Assembly (NCBI GenBank): GCA_014208095.1
Contig: JACHMT010000001.1
Span: forward strand, 2,480,001 to 2,544,000
DNA from: Actinospineispora eucalypti
Lineage (GTDB): Bacteria > Actinomycetota > Actinomycetes > Mycobacteriales > Pseudonocardiaceae
Direction of reading: 5' to 3'
DNA length: 64,000 bases
Position numbers and translations under genes: made by a program. Each line of letters starts with the position of its first letter. Position 1 is the stretch's first letter. Shown in pieces: positions 34,972 to 42,628 of this stretch. Below the pieces are notes generated by a model that did not search any database, was not told the DNA's origin, and saw only the letters and a list, made by a program, of their open reading frames with translations.

Positions 34972-36125
34972 CCGCCCGGCGTAGTCGGGGCGACGGCAGT
35001 CTGCACTGGCACGAAGGTCGGCAGCGGTGGATCGCGAGCGTCACAGTCGGCTACCGGCCATCCGGCAAACGCATCGTGAAGCAGCGGAGCGCCCGGACCA
35101 AGACGGCGGCCAAAGCGGAGCTGAAGGAGCTGCTGCGTGACCTTGACGACGGGGTCACGGAAGCGGCCAAGTACACCGTTGCCGACGCCGTGGAGGACTT
35201 CCTGACGCACGGGCAGCACGGCCGGTCCAAGAACACGGTCAAGAACCGGCGGACCTTGGCCGAGACGCACATCGTCGCCCAGCTCGGCGCTCGGAAGCTC
35301 CGGGAGCTGACCGCCCAAGAGGTCGACGGCTGGTTGGCGGACCGGGCGAAAGTGGTCAGCACCAGCACGCTGCAACGGATCAAGTCCATCCTTCGGCGGG
35401 CGATCGCCAGGGCGCAGGCACGGGAGAAGGTGCGGCGGAACGTGGTGCTGCTGTGCGAAACCCCGACCGGACTGGGCGGCCGGCCGTCGAAGGCACTCAC
35501 CCTCGGCCAGGCTCAGGCCTTCCTCCAGGCGGCCGAAGGGTCGCCACTCCGGGCGTACTTCATCGTCTCGCTCCTCACCGGTGCCCGGACAGAGGAGCTG
35601 CGTCCGCTCACCTGGTCACACGTGGACCTGGACGGCGACCTGGAGGCGGACCCGCCGGTCAAGCCGCACATCATGGTGTGGCGGTCGGTCCGAGAGGACG
35701 GCGACACCAAGACCCAGAAGTCCCGGCGGTCGCTCGCGCTGCCGGTTCGCTGCGTGGAGGTCTTGCGCACCCACTGGAAGCACCAGGCAGAGCAGCGACG
35801 GCGGGCCGGGAAGAATTGGGTGGAGAACGACCTGGTGTTCGCGTCGCTGGTGGGGACCGAGCTGAATCCGTCGAATGTCCGCCGGGAGTTCCGGCGGGTG
35901 ACCGCCGAGGCCGGCCTGGAAGCGGGGGAGTGGACACCCCGTGAGCTACGCCACAGCTTCGTGTCTCTGCTCTCGGACAGCGGAGTTCCGGTGGAAAAGA
36001 TCTCGCTACTGGTCGGCCACAAGGGCTCGCACGTGACCGAGCTGGTCTACCGGAAGCAGCTCCGACCGGTCGTCGAAGAGGGCGCGACGGCGATGGACAA
36101 GATCTTTCGGAGCAAGGATGCGTAG
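34968..36125 (+). CDS. int: Tyrosine recombinase (integrase)
   Basis: 385 aa, GTG start. N-terminal AP2-like arm-binding segment (GDGSLHWHEGRQRWIASVTVGY), SAM-like core-binding domain at about 65-155 and catalytic domain with Arg in LLTGARTEELRPL, Lys in KTQKSRRSLALP, His/Arg in TPRELRHSFVSLL, His in LLVGHKGSHVTE and the nucleophile Tyr in LVYRKQL. Catalytic set complete. The stop is 85 bp from the attR repeat, as expected for a self-integrating element. Confidence 0.95.
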   Translation: MTARRSRGDGSLHWHEGRQRWIASVTVGYRPSGKRIVKQRSARTKTAAKAELKELLRDLDDGVTEAAKYTVADAVEDFLTHGQHGRSKNTVKNRRTLAETHIVAQLGARKLRELTAQEVDGWLADRAKVVSTSTLQRIKSILRRAIARAQAREKVRRNVVLLCETPTGLGGRPSKALTLGQAQAFLQAAEGSPLRAYFIVSLLTGARTEELRPLTWSHVDLDGDLEADPPVKPHIMVWRSVREDGDTKTQKSRRSLALPVRCVEVLRTHWKHQAEQRRRAGKNWVENDLVFASLVGTELNPSNVRREFRRVTAEAGLEAGEWTPRELRHSFVSLLSDSGVPVEKISLLVGHKGSHVTELVYRKQLRPVVEEGATAMDKIFRSKDA

Positions 36126-36144
36126 TCAGGCACTTAGTCAGGCA
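36122..36144 (+). repeat. Right arm-type repeat pair of the AICE
   Basis: GTAGTCAGGCA-CTTA-GTCAGGCA, 21/23 identical to 26727-26749. It begins inside the integrase stop codon and lies about 65 bp from the attR core. Confidence 0.6.
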
Positions 36145-36163
36145 GCGGGGGCGCCGGAAAGCG

Positions 36164-36208
36164 AACGGCCTGGTCGGTCCGCTAGTGCGGGACTCTGACC
36201 AGGCCGTT
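36164..36208. terminator. Element-borne terminator next to attR
   Basis: Perfect 12-bp arms AACGGCCTGGTC (36164-36175) and GACCAGGCCGTT (36197-36208), ending one base before the att repeat. It stands exactly where the tRNA array needs a terminator once the element separates it from the original hairpin at 26542, and it can also end the integrase transcript from the other side. Confidence 0.7.
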
Positions 36209-36209
36209 T

Positions 36210-36257
36210 GTTGGTGGACGATACTGGGATTGAACCAGTGACCTCTTCCGTGTCAAG
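36210..36257 (-). repeat. attR: 48-bp direct repeat within tRNA-Val
   Basis: Identical to 26585-26632. Covers the 3' part of tRNA-Val(GAC), so insertion keeps the tRNA whole. Confidence 0.95.
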
Positions 36258-36286
36258 GAAGCGCTCTCCCACTGAGCTAATCGTCC
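36212..36286 (-). tRNA. tRNA-Val(GAC), AICE attachment gene
   Basis: 75 nt with encoded CCA. Acceptor GGACGAT/ATCGTCC, D loop AGCTCAGTGGGAGAG, anticodon arm CTTCC-TTGACAC-GGAAG (anticodon GAC), T arm CTGGTTCAATCCCAG. Last tRNA of the Gly-Cys-Val array on this strand. Confidence 0.97.
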
Positions 36287-36287
36287 G

Positions 36288-36359
36288 AGGCGGAGGCGGG
36301 AATCGAACCCGCGTACAGGGCTTTGCAGGCCCTTGCCTAAGCCACTCGGCCACTCCGCC
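36288..36359 (-). tRNA. tRNA-Cys(GCA)
   Basis: 72 nt to the discriminator U, CCA not encoded. Acceptor GGCGGAG/CTCCGCC, anticodon loop with TGCAAA (GCA), T arm GCGGGTTCGATTCCCGC. One base separates it from tRNA-Val. Confidence 0.95.
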
Positions 36360-36409
36360 AGATTTCGTAAGGGGCCGAACTCGTGGTGAGAACCTGAGAG
36401 CACCCTCCG

Positions 36410-36482
36410 AGCGGACGACGGGACTCGAACCCGCGACCCTCACCTTGGCAAGGTGATGCGCTACCAACTGCGCTACGTCCGC
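36410..36482 (-). tRNA. tRNA-Gly(GCC)
   Basis: 73 nt including the discriminator. Acceptor GCGGACG/CGTCCGC, anticodon arm TCACC-TTGGCAA-GGTGA (anticodon GCC), T arm GCGGGTTCGAGTCCCGT. CCA not encoded. Confidence 0.95.
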
Positions 36483-36580
36483 ATGTTCCCCGCCCGTAAC
36501 TTCCTGGGCGGGATGTTGTGGCTAAAGCCTATCCGAAGCCCCGTCGGGGGGCCAAACCGGCCCCCCGACTTCGCCGTTGA

Positions 36581-37012
36581 TCAGCTCGCTTCGCTGGAAA
36601 GCAGGTCTTCCAGGGCCAGGTCGAGGTCGAGCCAGGCGTACTCGCTGCCCGGGGGGACCGCCTCGAAGGTCCGGTCAAGGAAGTCGGCCAGTTCCGGCGC
36701 GCTGGTGGAAAACAGCGCGTGGCCGGACGGCGAGCTGAGCTCGATCTCGACAGTGTCTGGGTCGCCCGCGGCCGGGCGGACCCGGACGTCGCCGGTTCCC
36801 GCCTCGGTCAGTAGGCCGTCCGCGAACAGATCGCGGGCGAACACCCACTCAACGTCCGCCGCATCGGTCCGACCTGTCTGGAAAACCGCGTGAACCGCAA
36901 AGGGATCGCGGCTGTCATATCGCAGCTCGACCCGCACCGGCATAGCGTCGGCCTGTTGGGCCAGCAGATCGAACACGGCGAGAGAGCGGATGGTGACGTG
37001 CTCGTTGCGCAT
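36581..37012 (-). CDS. SsgA-family sporulation/cell-division regulator
   Basis: 143 aa. VRVELRYDSRDPFAVHAVFQTG, VEWVFARDLFADGLL and VEIELSSPSGHALFSTSAPELADFLDRTF are the conserved blocks of SsgA-like proteins, closest in style to SsgB, which directs FtsZ placement at sporulation septa. Trimeric whirly-like fold expected. Located directly downstream of the tRNA array on the other side of its promoter region, a conserved-looking core setting. Confidence 0.9.
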   Translation of the reverse strand: MRNEHVTIRSLAVFDLLAQQADAMPVRVELRYDSRDPFAVHAVFQTGRTDAADVEWVFARDLFADGLLTEAGTGDVRVRPAAGDPDTVEIELSSPSGHALFSTSAPELADFLDRTFEAVPPGSEYAWLDLDLALEDLLSSEAS

Positions 37013-37365
37013 CGTGCTGCCTCTCCGTGGGGTTATCGCCCGTCCTTCAATGAGTGGCAACGACCGGGTCGCCGAGATGTCACGGTGCTCAGGGGGGCGA
37101 CTCGCCGTCCAAGGGGCAGACTTCACCCGGTTGGAGCAGCCGCTCTCCACGGCTCCTGGGACAACGCCGCGGCGGGACCGTGGAGTTCGTGTTGGAGATC
37201 GCTTCGGCGGCCGGCCGAATGACCCCCGGAGCCATCTTCCGGCGCCTGCGGCGGCCCCCGACAAGGACCGGGCGAGGGCCGGGCGAGGGTTGGGCGCGGC
37301 GTGCGCCGCGCTATATCTAGCCCTCGTCTGCGCGCGTGGAGGGCTACCCTTGTTGGACATAGACG
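37013..37365. other. Promoter region between SsgA-like and sigma genes
   Basis: Divergent 353-bp gap. No gene is supported. An AT-containing TATATCTAG near 37310-37318 is the best -10-like island. The GC-rich inverted word GCGCGGCGTGCGCCGCGC lies just before it, a possible operator. Confidence 0.35.
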
Positions 37366-38064
37366 GTGCCCAACAGTTACTTGAGTGAGGACGAGCCGGT
37401 GGCCGACGTCGCCAATGTCTCCGCATCCGGCCGGCCTGGCCGGCGCGCGGGAGACGACGCCGAGCTGCTGGCCGGCCCGCCCGACGAGGGCCTGGTCGAA
37501 CGGGTCGCGGACGGTGAGGCCGAGGCCCTCGGTCTGCTCTACGACCGCTATGCCAGTGCGGCCTTCGGGCTGGCCCGCCGGATCTGCGCGGACGAGGAGC
37601 GGGCCAGGGAAGTTGTGCGCGAGGTCTTCGTCCGGCTGTGGCAGGACCCGCAGCGGTTCGACGCCCGGCGGGGGAAGTTCAGCAGCTGGTTGCTCACCCG
37701 GGTGCAGCACCGCGCGGTGGACGCCGTGCGCGAGCTGAGCACCGGGCAGCGGCGCGAGCTGTCCACCCGCTACGAGCGGGAGGAGTGGCCGGTGCCCGCC
37801 GCGCCGGACCCGGAACGGCTGGCGTTCGGAGTGGTCCGCGCCGGCCAGGTGCACGACGCGCTGGCCCAGCTGCCCGGCGAGCAGCGCCGCGCGCTGGCGC
37901 TGGCCTACCTCGGCGGCTACACCCTTCCCGAGATTGCCGCGCTCACCCGGGCCTCGCTGGCCGAAGTGCAGGAGTCACTGTTCGGCGGCATGCGACAGCT
38001 GCGCCGGCTGCTGGTACCGCTGCAGTGGGACGAGCTCGAGCGCGGCGAAACGGCGGAACCGTGA
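37366..38064 (+). CDS. ECF RNA polymerase sigma factor (SigK/SigL-like)
   Basis: 232 aa from GTG 37366; an in-frame GTG at 37399 with GAGGACGAG before it is an alternative. Region 2 (EALGLLYDRYASAAFGLARRI ... VFVRLWQDPQRFDARRGKFSSWLLTRVQHRAVD) and region 4 (LAQLPGEQRRALALAYLGGYTLPEIAALTRASLAEV) are clear. Overlaps the anti-sigma gene by GTGA, so it is released by that partner. Confidence 0.88.
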   Translation: MPNSYLSEDEPVADVANVSASGRPGRRAGDDAELLAGPPDEGLVERVADGEAEALGLLYDRYASAAFGLARRICADEERAREVVREVFVRLWQDPQRFDARRGKFSSWLLTRVQHRAVDAVRELSTGQRRELSTRYEREEWPVPAAPDPERLAFGVVRAGQVHDALAQLPGEQRRALALAYLGGYTLPEIAALTRASLAEVQESLFGGMRQLRRLLVPLQWDELERGETAEP

Positions 38065-38972
38065 CCGCCGGGACCAGCTGCCCCATGGTCGGCCAGGCGG
38101 TCGGCTGGGTGATGCACGCGCTGGAGCCGGTGGACGAGGAGGCCTTCGTCGAGCACCTGCCCCACTGTCACGTGTGCCGGGCCGCGGTGCGGCAGACCGA
38201 GGACCTGATGCGCCTGGTCGCGGCGGCCGACGAGCAGCTCGACCCCGGGCCGGAACTGCGCGAGCGGGTGCTCGCCGAGGTGGCGGCCACCCCACAGACG
38301 CCCCGGGACCAGCGGGCCACGCCGTGGCCGAAGGTCGCCTGGGGATCCGGCGAGCCGTCCCAGCAGGCCGGCATCGGGCTGTACGCCTGGGAGCCGCCGC
38401 GCCCGCCGGCGGTGCCCGGCGAGTTCAGCCAGCGGCAGGCGGCGCAGCAACGCCGGCAGGAGGCGTCCCGCCGCAAGGGCCTGGTGGTGCTCCTGGCGGC
38501 GGCCGCGTTCGTGGTGATCGGGCTGGGCGGGATCGCCGCCCGCTCCCTGGACGGCGGCGGGCAGCAGCAGCAGGTCCAGGCGCAGGCCGAAGCGATGCAG
38601 CAGACGTTGGCGCAGGTCAAGACGCCCGGCAGTCGCTACGCGGTGCTGAACGCGCGCAACGGGGCGCCGGTGGCGGCGGTGCTGCTGGACGGTGGGGAAC
38701 GCCGGCTGGTTCAGGTCGGGCTGCCGATGAACGGCCCGGAGGAGAGCTACGTGCTCTGGGGCACGGGCGCCGGCAAGCCGGTCGCGCTGGCCACCTTCAA
38801 CATCACCATGCCGGCGAACAACATCCCGCTCTCGCTCGGTTCGGCCGGAGCGCCGGGAACGCCGGAGGGCCTCGACGCGTTTCCCAGCTACGCGATAACC
38901 GTGGAGGTCGGCAAGAAGGCGCCGGAGGGCCCGTCGCCGGCATGGATCGCATCCGGGCAGGTGACCAGCTGA
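38061..38972 (+). CDS. Membrane anti-sigma factor (RskA-like, zinc-type)
   Basis: 303 aa. Cytoplasmic anti-sigma domain with FVEHLPHCHVCRAAV, an H-x3-C-x2-C zinc motif; a linker rich in Pro/Gln; one membrane helix at about 138-158 (GLVVLLAAAAFVVIGLGGIAA); then an extracellular RskA-type C-terminal domain (SYVLWGTGAGKPVALATFNI). Regulated proteolysis is the usual release route for this layout. Confidence 0.88.
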   Translation: MTAGTSCPMVGQAVGWVMHALEPVDEEAFVEHLPHCHVCRAAVRQTEDLMRLVAAADEQLDPGPELRERVLAEVAATPQTPRDQRATPWPKVAWGSGEPSQQAGIGLYAWEPPRPPAVPGEFSQRQAAQQRRQEASRRKGLVVLLAAAAFVVIGLGGIAARSLDGGGQQQQVQAQAEAMQQTLAQVKTPGSRYAVLNARNGAPVAAVLLDGGERRLVQVGLPMNGPEESYVLWGTGAGKPVALATFNITMPANNIPLSLGSAGAPGTPEGLDAFPSYAITVEVGKKAPEGPSPAWIASGQVTS

Positions 38973-39373
38973 ACACCAGGGAACACCAGCCGTCCCGTGT
39001 GGCGGCAAGGTTCAGCGACCGTCCACGCCTGCGGATGTTCTACCGGGTCGGCATCGCGGTGGTCGGCGGCCTGGTGTTGCTTGCGGGCATCCTGATGATC
39101 CCTTACCCCGGCCCCGGCTGGCTGGTGGTCTTCGCCGGCCTGGCCATCCTGGCCACCGAGTTCGCCTGGGCGCACCGGCTGCTCGGCCACGCCCGCGCCC
39201 GCTACGACGCGTGGACGGACTGGCTGGCCCGGCAGCACTGGTCGGTCAAGCTGCTCGTGCTGGCCGGCACCGGCGCGATCGTGCTGGTCACGCTGTGGTT
39301 GCTGGGAACCGTCGGCTGGGTGGCCGGCTGGTTCGGCATACGGTGGACCTGGTTGCAAAGCCCCTTCGGCTGA
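38942..39373 (+). CDS. PGPGW-type (TIGR02611) membrane protein
   Basis: 143 aa, overlapping the anti-sigma 3' end by 31 bp. Membrane segments around GIAVVGGLVLLAGILMIPYPGPGWLVVFAGLAIL and LVLAGTGAIVLVTLWLLGTVGW; the PYPGPGW motif defines the family. Function unknown. A later in-frame start is possible. Confidence 0.8.
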   Translation: MDRIRAGDQLNTREHQPSRVAARFSDRPRLRMFYRVGIAVVGGLVLLAGILMIPYPGPGWLVVFAGLAILATEFAWAHRLLGHARARYDAWTDWLARQHWSVKLLVLAGTGAIVLVTLWLLGTVGWVAGWFGIRWTWLQSPFG

Positions 39374-39431
39374 TCCGGTAAGGTCTACGACATCGCAGGC
39401 CCGGCGCCTCGGAAGTACAGCCGCCGGCCCT

Positions 39432-39506
39432 GGGCGATTAGCTCAGCGGGAGAGCGCTCCGTTCACACCGGAGAGGTCACTGGTTCGATCCCAGTATCGC
39501 CCACCA
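39432..39506 (+). tRNA. tRNA-Val(CAC), likely second integration site
   Basis: 75 nt with encoded CCA. Acceptor GGGCGAT/ATCGCCC, anticodon arm CTCCG-TTCACAC-CGGAG (anticodon CAC), T arm CTGGTTCGATCCCAG. The next genes downstream are foreign in composition. Confidence 0.97.
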
Positions 39507-39509
39507 CCA
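39492..39509 (+). repeat. Candidate att core, left copy (tRNA-Val end)
   Basis: CAGTATCGCCCACCACCA at the end of tRNA-Val(CAC). Matches 46613-46630 at 17 of 18 positions. Confidence 0.45.
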
Positions 39510-39766
39510 AACTTGCTGGTCATCCTGGGTGCGGGGTACCGCTCCCTAGGGTTTGTACCCGGAATGTGCCCACGAGCTATGGCGTTGGGATGGTCTGCCC
39601 ATCCATCAGCGACTTGTTGGCGTGGGAGTAGTTTTACCGCGCGGTTGTCTGCGCTTCCGCCTTACGTGGGACGCAGCTGATCTTGAGCTCTTCTAGGTCC
39701 CACCCCTTTGTGCTTGGTGCGTGGCTTTGAATCGAGTTTGAAAAGATCTTGCTGGCGCTAGACCGT

Positions 39767-39789
39767 GTTGGTCAGGCATGTCAGTCAGG
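39767..39789 (+). repeat. Arm-like repeats downstream of tRNA-Val(CAC)
   Basis: TTGGTCAGGCA followed by TCAGTCAGG. The first word equals the arm repeat of the AICE at 26739-26749. It lies 260 bp from the tRNA end in the otherwise gene-free stretch 39507-39874, consistent with an integrase arm site left by a related element. Confidence 0.4.
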
Positions 39790-39874
39790 GTCTCAAGTCG
39801 AACACCACATGCGAGTTAAATGCAGTACAGTTCATTAGCCCATGACGGGACGACGAGAAAGCTGTACATGAGCC

Positions 39875-41743
39875 ATGAATTCGCCTCATTCTGACAGTGA
39901 CAAAGTCGTATCCATGATGCGTGAGGCCGGCATCGAGCCGGTAAAGGTGTCTGTGGCTGAGACCGAAGATGAGCGGATCTTTGCCGTTGCTGTCCCTGAA
40001 GGTGACATGCAGGCCGCTATGCAGTTGGCTGCTCAGTTTGAGCAGAAATTGTCTACTCAATTTTTCCAAGCGGTTGTCAGTTTTCGTGCGGTAGCGACTG
40101 CGCCGGTCTTGCCGACCGGGCCCCTCAGAAGCCTTGATGATCCACGAGTCGATGCCCTAGTTCAGTTACTAACATCGCGCTCGAGCACGTCAGAGGCGCA
40201 TCCCAGTCTCGCATATATTCCGAACAACAGAGCAAATCTCGCAGCAGCCACGAGTACTCGCCATCAGCTGGTATTCGGCCGACGCGGCGCGGGAAAAACT
40301 GCGCTGCTGCTAGAGGCGCGACGTTTGATTCGAGAACAACACTTTACCACTGCATGGTTAAACATGAAGCCCCTTCGCAACGAAGGCCCTGAACGGACAT
40401 TTCTGTACGTTACACGCATCTTGTTCGATTCGATCGCCACGGACCTGAGCGGCAGAGGCCTTAGCAACGTGCAATTCCATGAACGACTACAAGAAACCCG
40501 ATCGCGCATTCGGGTCCTGCTTGAAAAGGCTGCCTTAAAAGCCGGGGAAGTTGGTCGATTGGTTCCCGAAATGCAGGAAAATATTCGACTAATAACTACG
40601 ATACTGGGCGGACGAGTCTATCTATTCTTAGACGACTTTTACCATGTTCCAACGATTCATCAGCCGGAGGTGCTCGACTTTCTTCACTCTATTACGCGTG
40701 ACGCCGACGTGTGGTTAAAGGTGGCCTCTATGCGTCATCTCACTAAATGGTATCGACCTAGTCCGCCTATTGGATTGCAGACGGGCCAGGACGTGGACAT
40801 AATTGATCTGGACCTCAGCCTGCAAGACCCCGCCGCTGCGGCGAGCTTTCTTCAAAAAATGCTCACCGAATACTGTACGACCGTGCATATCTCGACGACG
40901 GCGAGCGTTATCACGAGGGAAGGGCTCGACCGTCTGGTGTTTGCAAGTGGAGGTGTTCCGCGGGACTTTCTGACGCTTGCGGCCTCGGCCATCCAAACAG
41001 ATCGAGGTCGCCATGCTGCGCGGGCAGTCGGGATCTCAGCTATAAACCAGGCTGCCGGCGAAGCGGCTCGCGCGAAGACTGGTGAACTTGACGATGCCCT
41101 CGCGTCTAACGCGGGCTATTCCGCGCAAGCTGCGCAGGCTCTTACGCGTGTACGTGATTTCTGCCTTGATGAACGCGGTTTCACTTACTTCAGGATTGAT
41201 TTTCGTGACAAGGAGAAGAATCCTGATGAGTACGGAATCCTTACTCGTTTGCTCGATGTGCGTCTTGTGCATCTAATTGACCCTAGTGTGTCGGACAATC
41301 ACCGAGCTGGCGAACGTAGCGAGTGCTACACACTTGACCTTAGTCAGTATTCAGGATACCGCTTAAAGCAAGGGATTCGCGTATTGGATATCAGCGACGG
41401 AAAGTTGGTGTCCAAGCAGACCAGGCTCTCCAGATCAAATGCCGAAAATCGTGGCAAAAAACTCGTTATCGGCACAACGGCGCGCGAGGTAGTCACTATT
41501 CTACGTGCGGCGCCGCTGTTCGAGCTCGCTCTACTGCGTGACCTCGTGAGCGAGTACGAGCCAGGTGTAGATCTTGTCGAAAATGCCCTACGAGGCCGTG
41601 ACTCAATGGCAATGAATGAGCTTGTAGTAGAGCTAAATCGCCCATACAGCGAGATTGTATCGGTTATATCGGACATGATTGTTAATGGCACCGTCGAGGA
41701 GGTAGATGCTGAAGGCTCCATCGTCTATCGGCTTGCCCGGTAG
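39875..41743 (+). CDS. ORC/CDC6-like AAA ATPase, possible defence protein
   Basis: 622 aa. An N-terminal about 70-residue domain (VKVSVAETEDERIFAVAVPE, alpha/beta) precedes an AAA/STAND-like ATPase: Walker A GRRGAGKT at 135-142, Walker B YLFLDDF at about 249-255, and a sensor region with KVASMRHLTKWY and SGGVPRDFLTLA (lid-like, as in Orc1/Cdc6). The C-terminal 200 residues contain helical segments that look like winged helices (AMNELVVELNRPYSEIVSVISDMIVNGTVEEVD). Codon use is far more AT-rich than the surroundings. It is followed after 8 bp by a membrane-protein gene. Role unknown; ATPase plus membrane partner recalls two-gene phage-defence modules. Confidence 0.75.
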   Translation: MNSPHSDSDKVVSMMREAGIEPVKVSVAETEDERIFAVAVPEGDMQAAMQLAAQFEQKLSTQFFQAVVSFRAVATAPVLPTGPLRSLDDPRVDALVQLLTSRSSTSEAHPSLAYIPNNRANLAAATSTRHQLVFGRRGAGKTALLLEARRLIREQHFTTAWLNMKPLRNEGPERTFLYVTRILFDSIATDLSGRGLSNVQFHERLQETRSRIRVLLEKAALKAGEVGRLVPEMQENIRLITTILGGRVYLFLDDFYHVPTIHQPEVLDFLHSITRDADVWLKVASMRHLTKWYRPSPPIGLQTGQDVDIIDLDLSLQDPAAAASFLQKMLTEYCTTVHISTTASVITREGLDRLVFASGGVPRDFLTLAASAIQTDRGRHAARAVGISAINQAAGEAARAKTGELDDALASNAGYSAQAAQALTRVRDFCLDERGFTYFRIDFRDKEKNPDEYGILTRLLDVRLVHLIDPSVSDNHRAGERSECYTLDLSQYSGYRLKQGIRVLDISDGKLVSKQTRLSRSNAENRGKKLVIGTTAREVVTILRAAPLFELALLRDLVSEYEPGVDLVENALRGRDSMAMNELVVELNRPYSEIVSVISDMIVNGTVEEVDAEGSIVYRLAR

Positions 41744-41751
41744 ACGCCACG

Positions 41752-42492
41752 ATGAGCATCACTCAGTATGCGATCGGCGCTGTCGCCGCAGCGGGCGTTA
41801 CGAGTATGGAACTAATCTTCAGGAGCCAGCGTCATCCCTTCGGCGATCGAAAGATGAAGGCAGTAGGTTGGTGGCTTGCTGTTGCGGCTCTCGACGCTGG
41901 AGTCGCCTGTGCCATGCTTGCGGGCGCGGTCGGTATCGAGCTAGTTGATCCGGCGACGGTCGATCACGGAAATGAGCTTCTGAAGGCTCTGGTTATTGGA
42001 GGCCTAGGGCCGCTTGCGCTTCGAAGCCCTGTGCGTAAGACCAAGGTCAAGGATCAAGACTCTACCGTAGGAATGACCTATGTTTATGATATCGCACGGC
42101 TGTACGCTCTGTATGCTCTCGACGAGCGCTATGTGCGCCTCAAGCGCAACGACGTTCGAAAGACGCGGGCGCACTGGAAGGCTCTTGGCCTCGATAGTCG
42201 CAAGGTCGCTGCGGCGATTCGTCGACACCTTACGGACCATGACCGGCTAGACATTGAAAAGCGCGATGCTATCACGGCGGGAGTGGCCAACTCGATGACT
42301 CTCCCAACCGAGGACGAAAGGCTGTCTGCTCTCATAAAATTGATAAATCTGTCACGGTTCTCTGCTCTATGTGACGAGCTCAGTGCCTACCGGGAATCTG
42401 CTGATGCATCGGAACTGGAGATTGATAGCCTAGAACCTGGCGAAGGTGATGTTGTGGTCATTGAGGTGGATGTGGATCCTGAGCAAGTATAA
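41752..42492 (+). CDS. Membrane protein paired with the ATPase
   Basis: 246 aa. Three hydrophobic segments in the first 95 residues (about 5-22, 38-60 and 76-92), then about 150 cytosolic helical residues (DIARLYALYALDERYVRL, KVAAAIRRHLTDHDRLDIEKRD) and an acidic tail (GEGDVVVIEVDVDPEQV). No family recognised. Same AT-rich codon use and an 8-bp gap to the ATPase suggest one operon, with this protein as a membrane effector or anchor. Confidence 0.65.
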   Translation: MSITQYAIGAVAAAGVTSMELIFRSQRHPFGDRKMKAVGWWLAVAALDAGVACAMLAGAVGIELVDPATVDHGNELLKALVIGGLGPLALRSPVRKTKVKDQDSTVGMTYVYDIARLYALYALDERYVRLKRNDVRKTRAHWKALGLDSRKVAAAIRRHLTDHDRLDIEKRDAITAGVANSMTLPTEDERLSALIKLINLSRFSALCDELSAYRESADASELEIDSLEPGEGDVVVIEVDVDPEQV

Positions 42493-42628
42493 GAGGAGAG
42501 GAATCGAATATCCTGATATTAGGGGCCTGATGGAGAGCTCCTATTCGGTTGAAACGGTGCCCGCCGACTGTCTAGGAGCGCGCGACGCGCTCGTCTTCGC
42601 GCATTGGAATGGTCTACGAAAATGTTCT

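Larger units (their letters stand above)
26585..36257. mobile_element. Actinomycete integrative and conjugative element (AICE) in tRNA-Val(GAC)
   Basis: A 9.7-kb element bounded by a perfect 48-bp direct repeat. The right copy covers the 3' part of an intact tRNA-Val(GAC); the left copy is the detached fragment. It contains tyrosine integrase, excisionase, RepSA-like rolling-circle initiator, SpdB-like and FtsK/TraB-like transfer proteins, a SCO3933-type regulator, a GntR regulator and cargo (HAD phosphatase, HEPN-like protein). This is the module order of pSAM2/SLP1-type AICEs, which move double-stranded DNA with a single translocase and no relaxase. All core modules look intact. Confidence 0.93.

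Noticed and set aside
36581..37426. Longer start for the SsgA-like protein
   Set aside because: The extension is Arg/Pro-rich and unlike the family, while ATG 37012 gives the usual length of about 143 aa.
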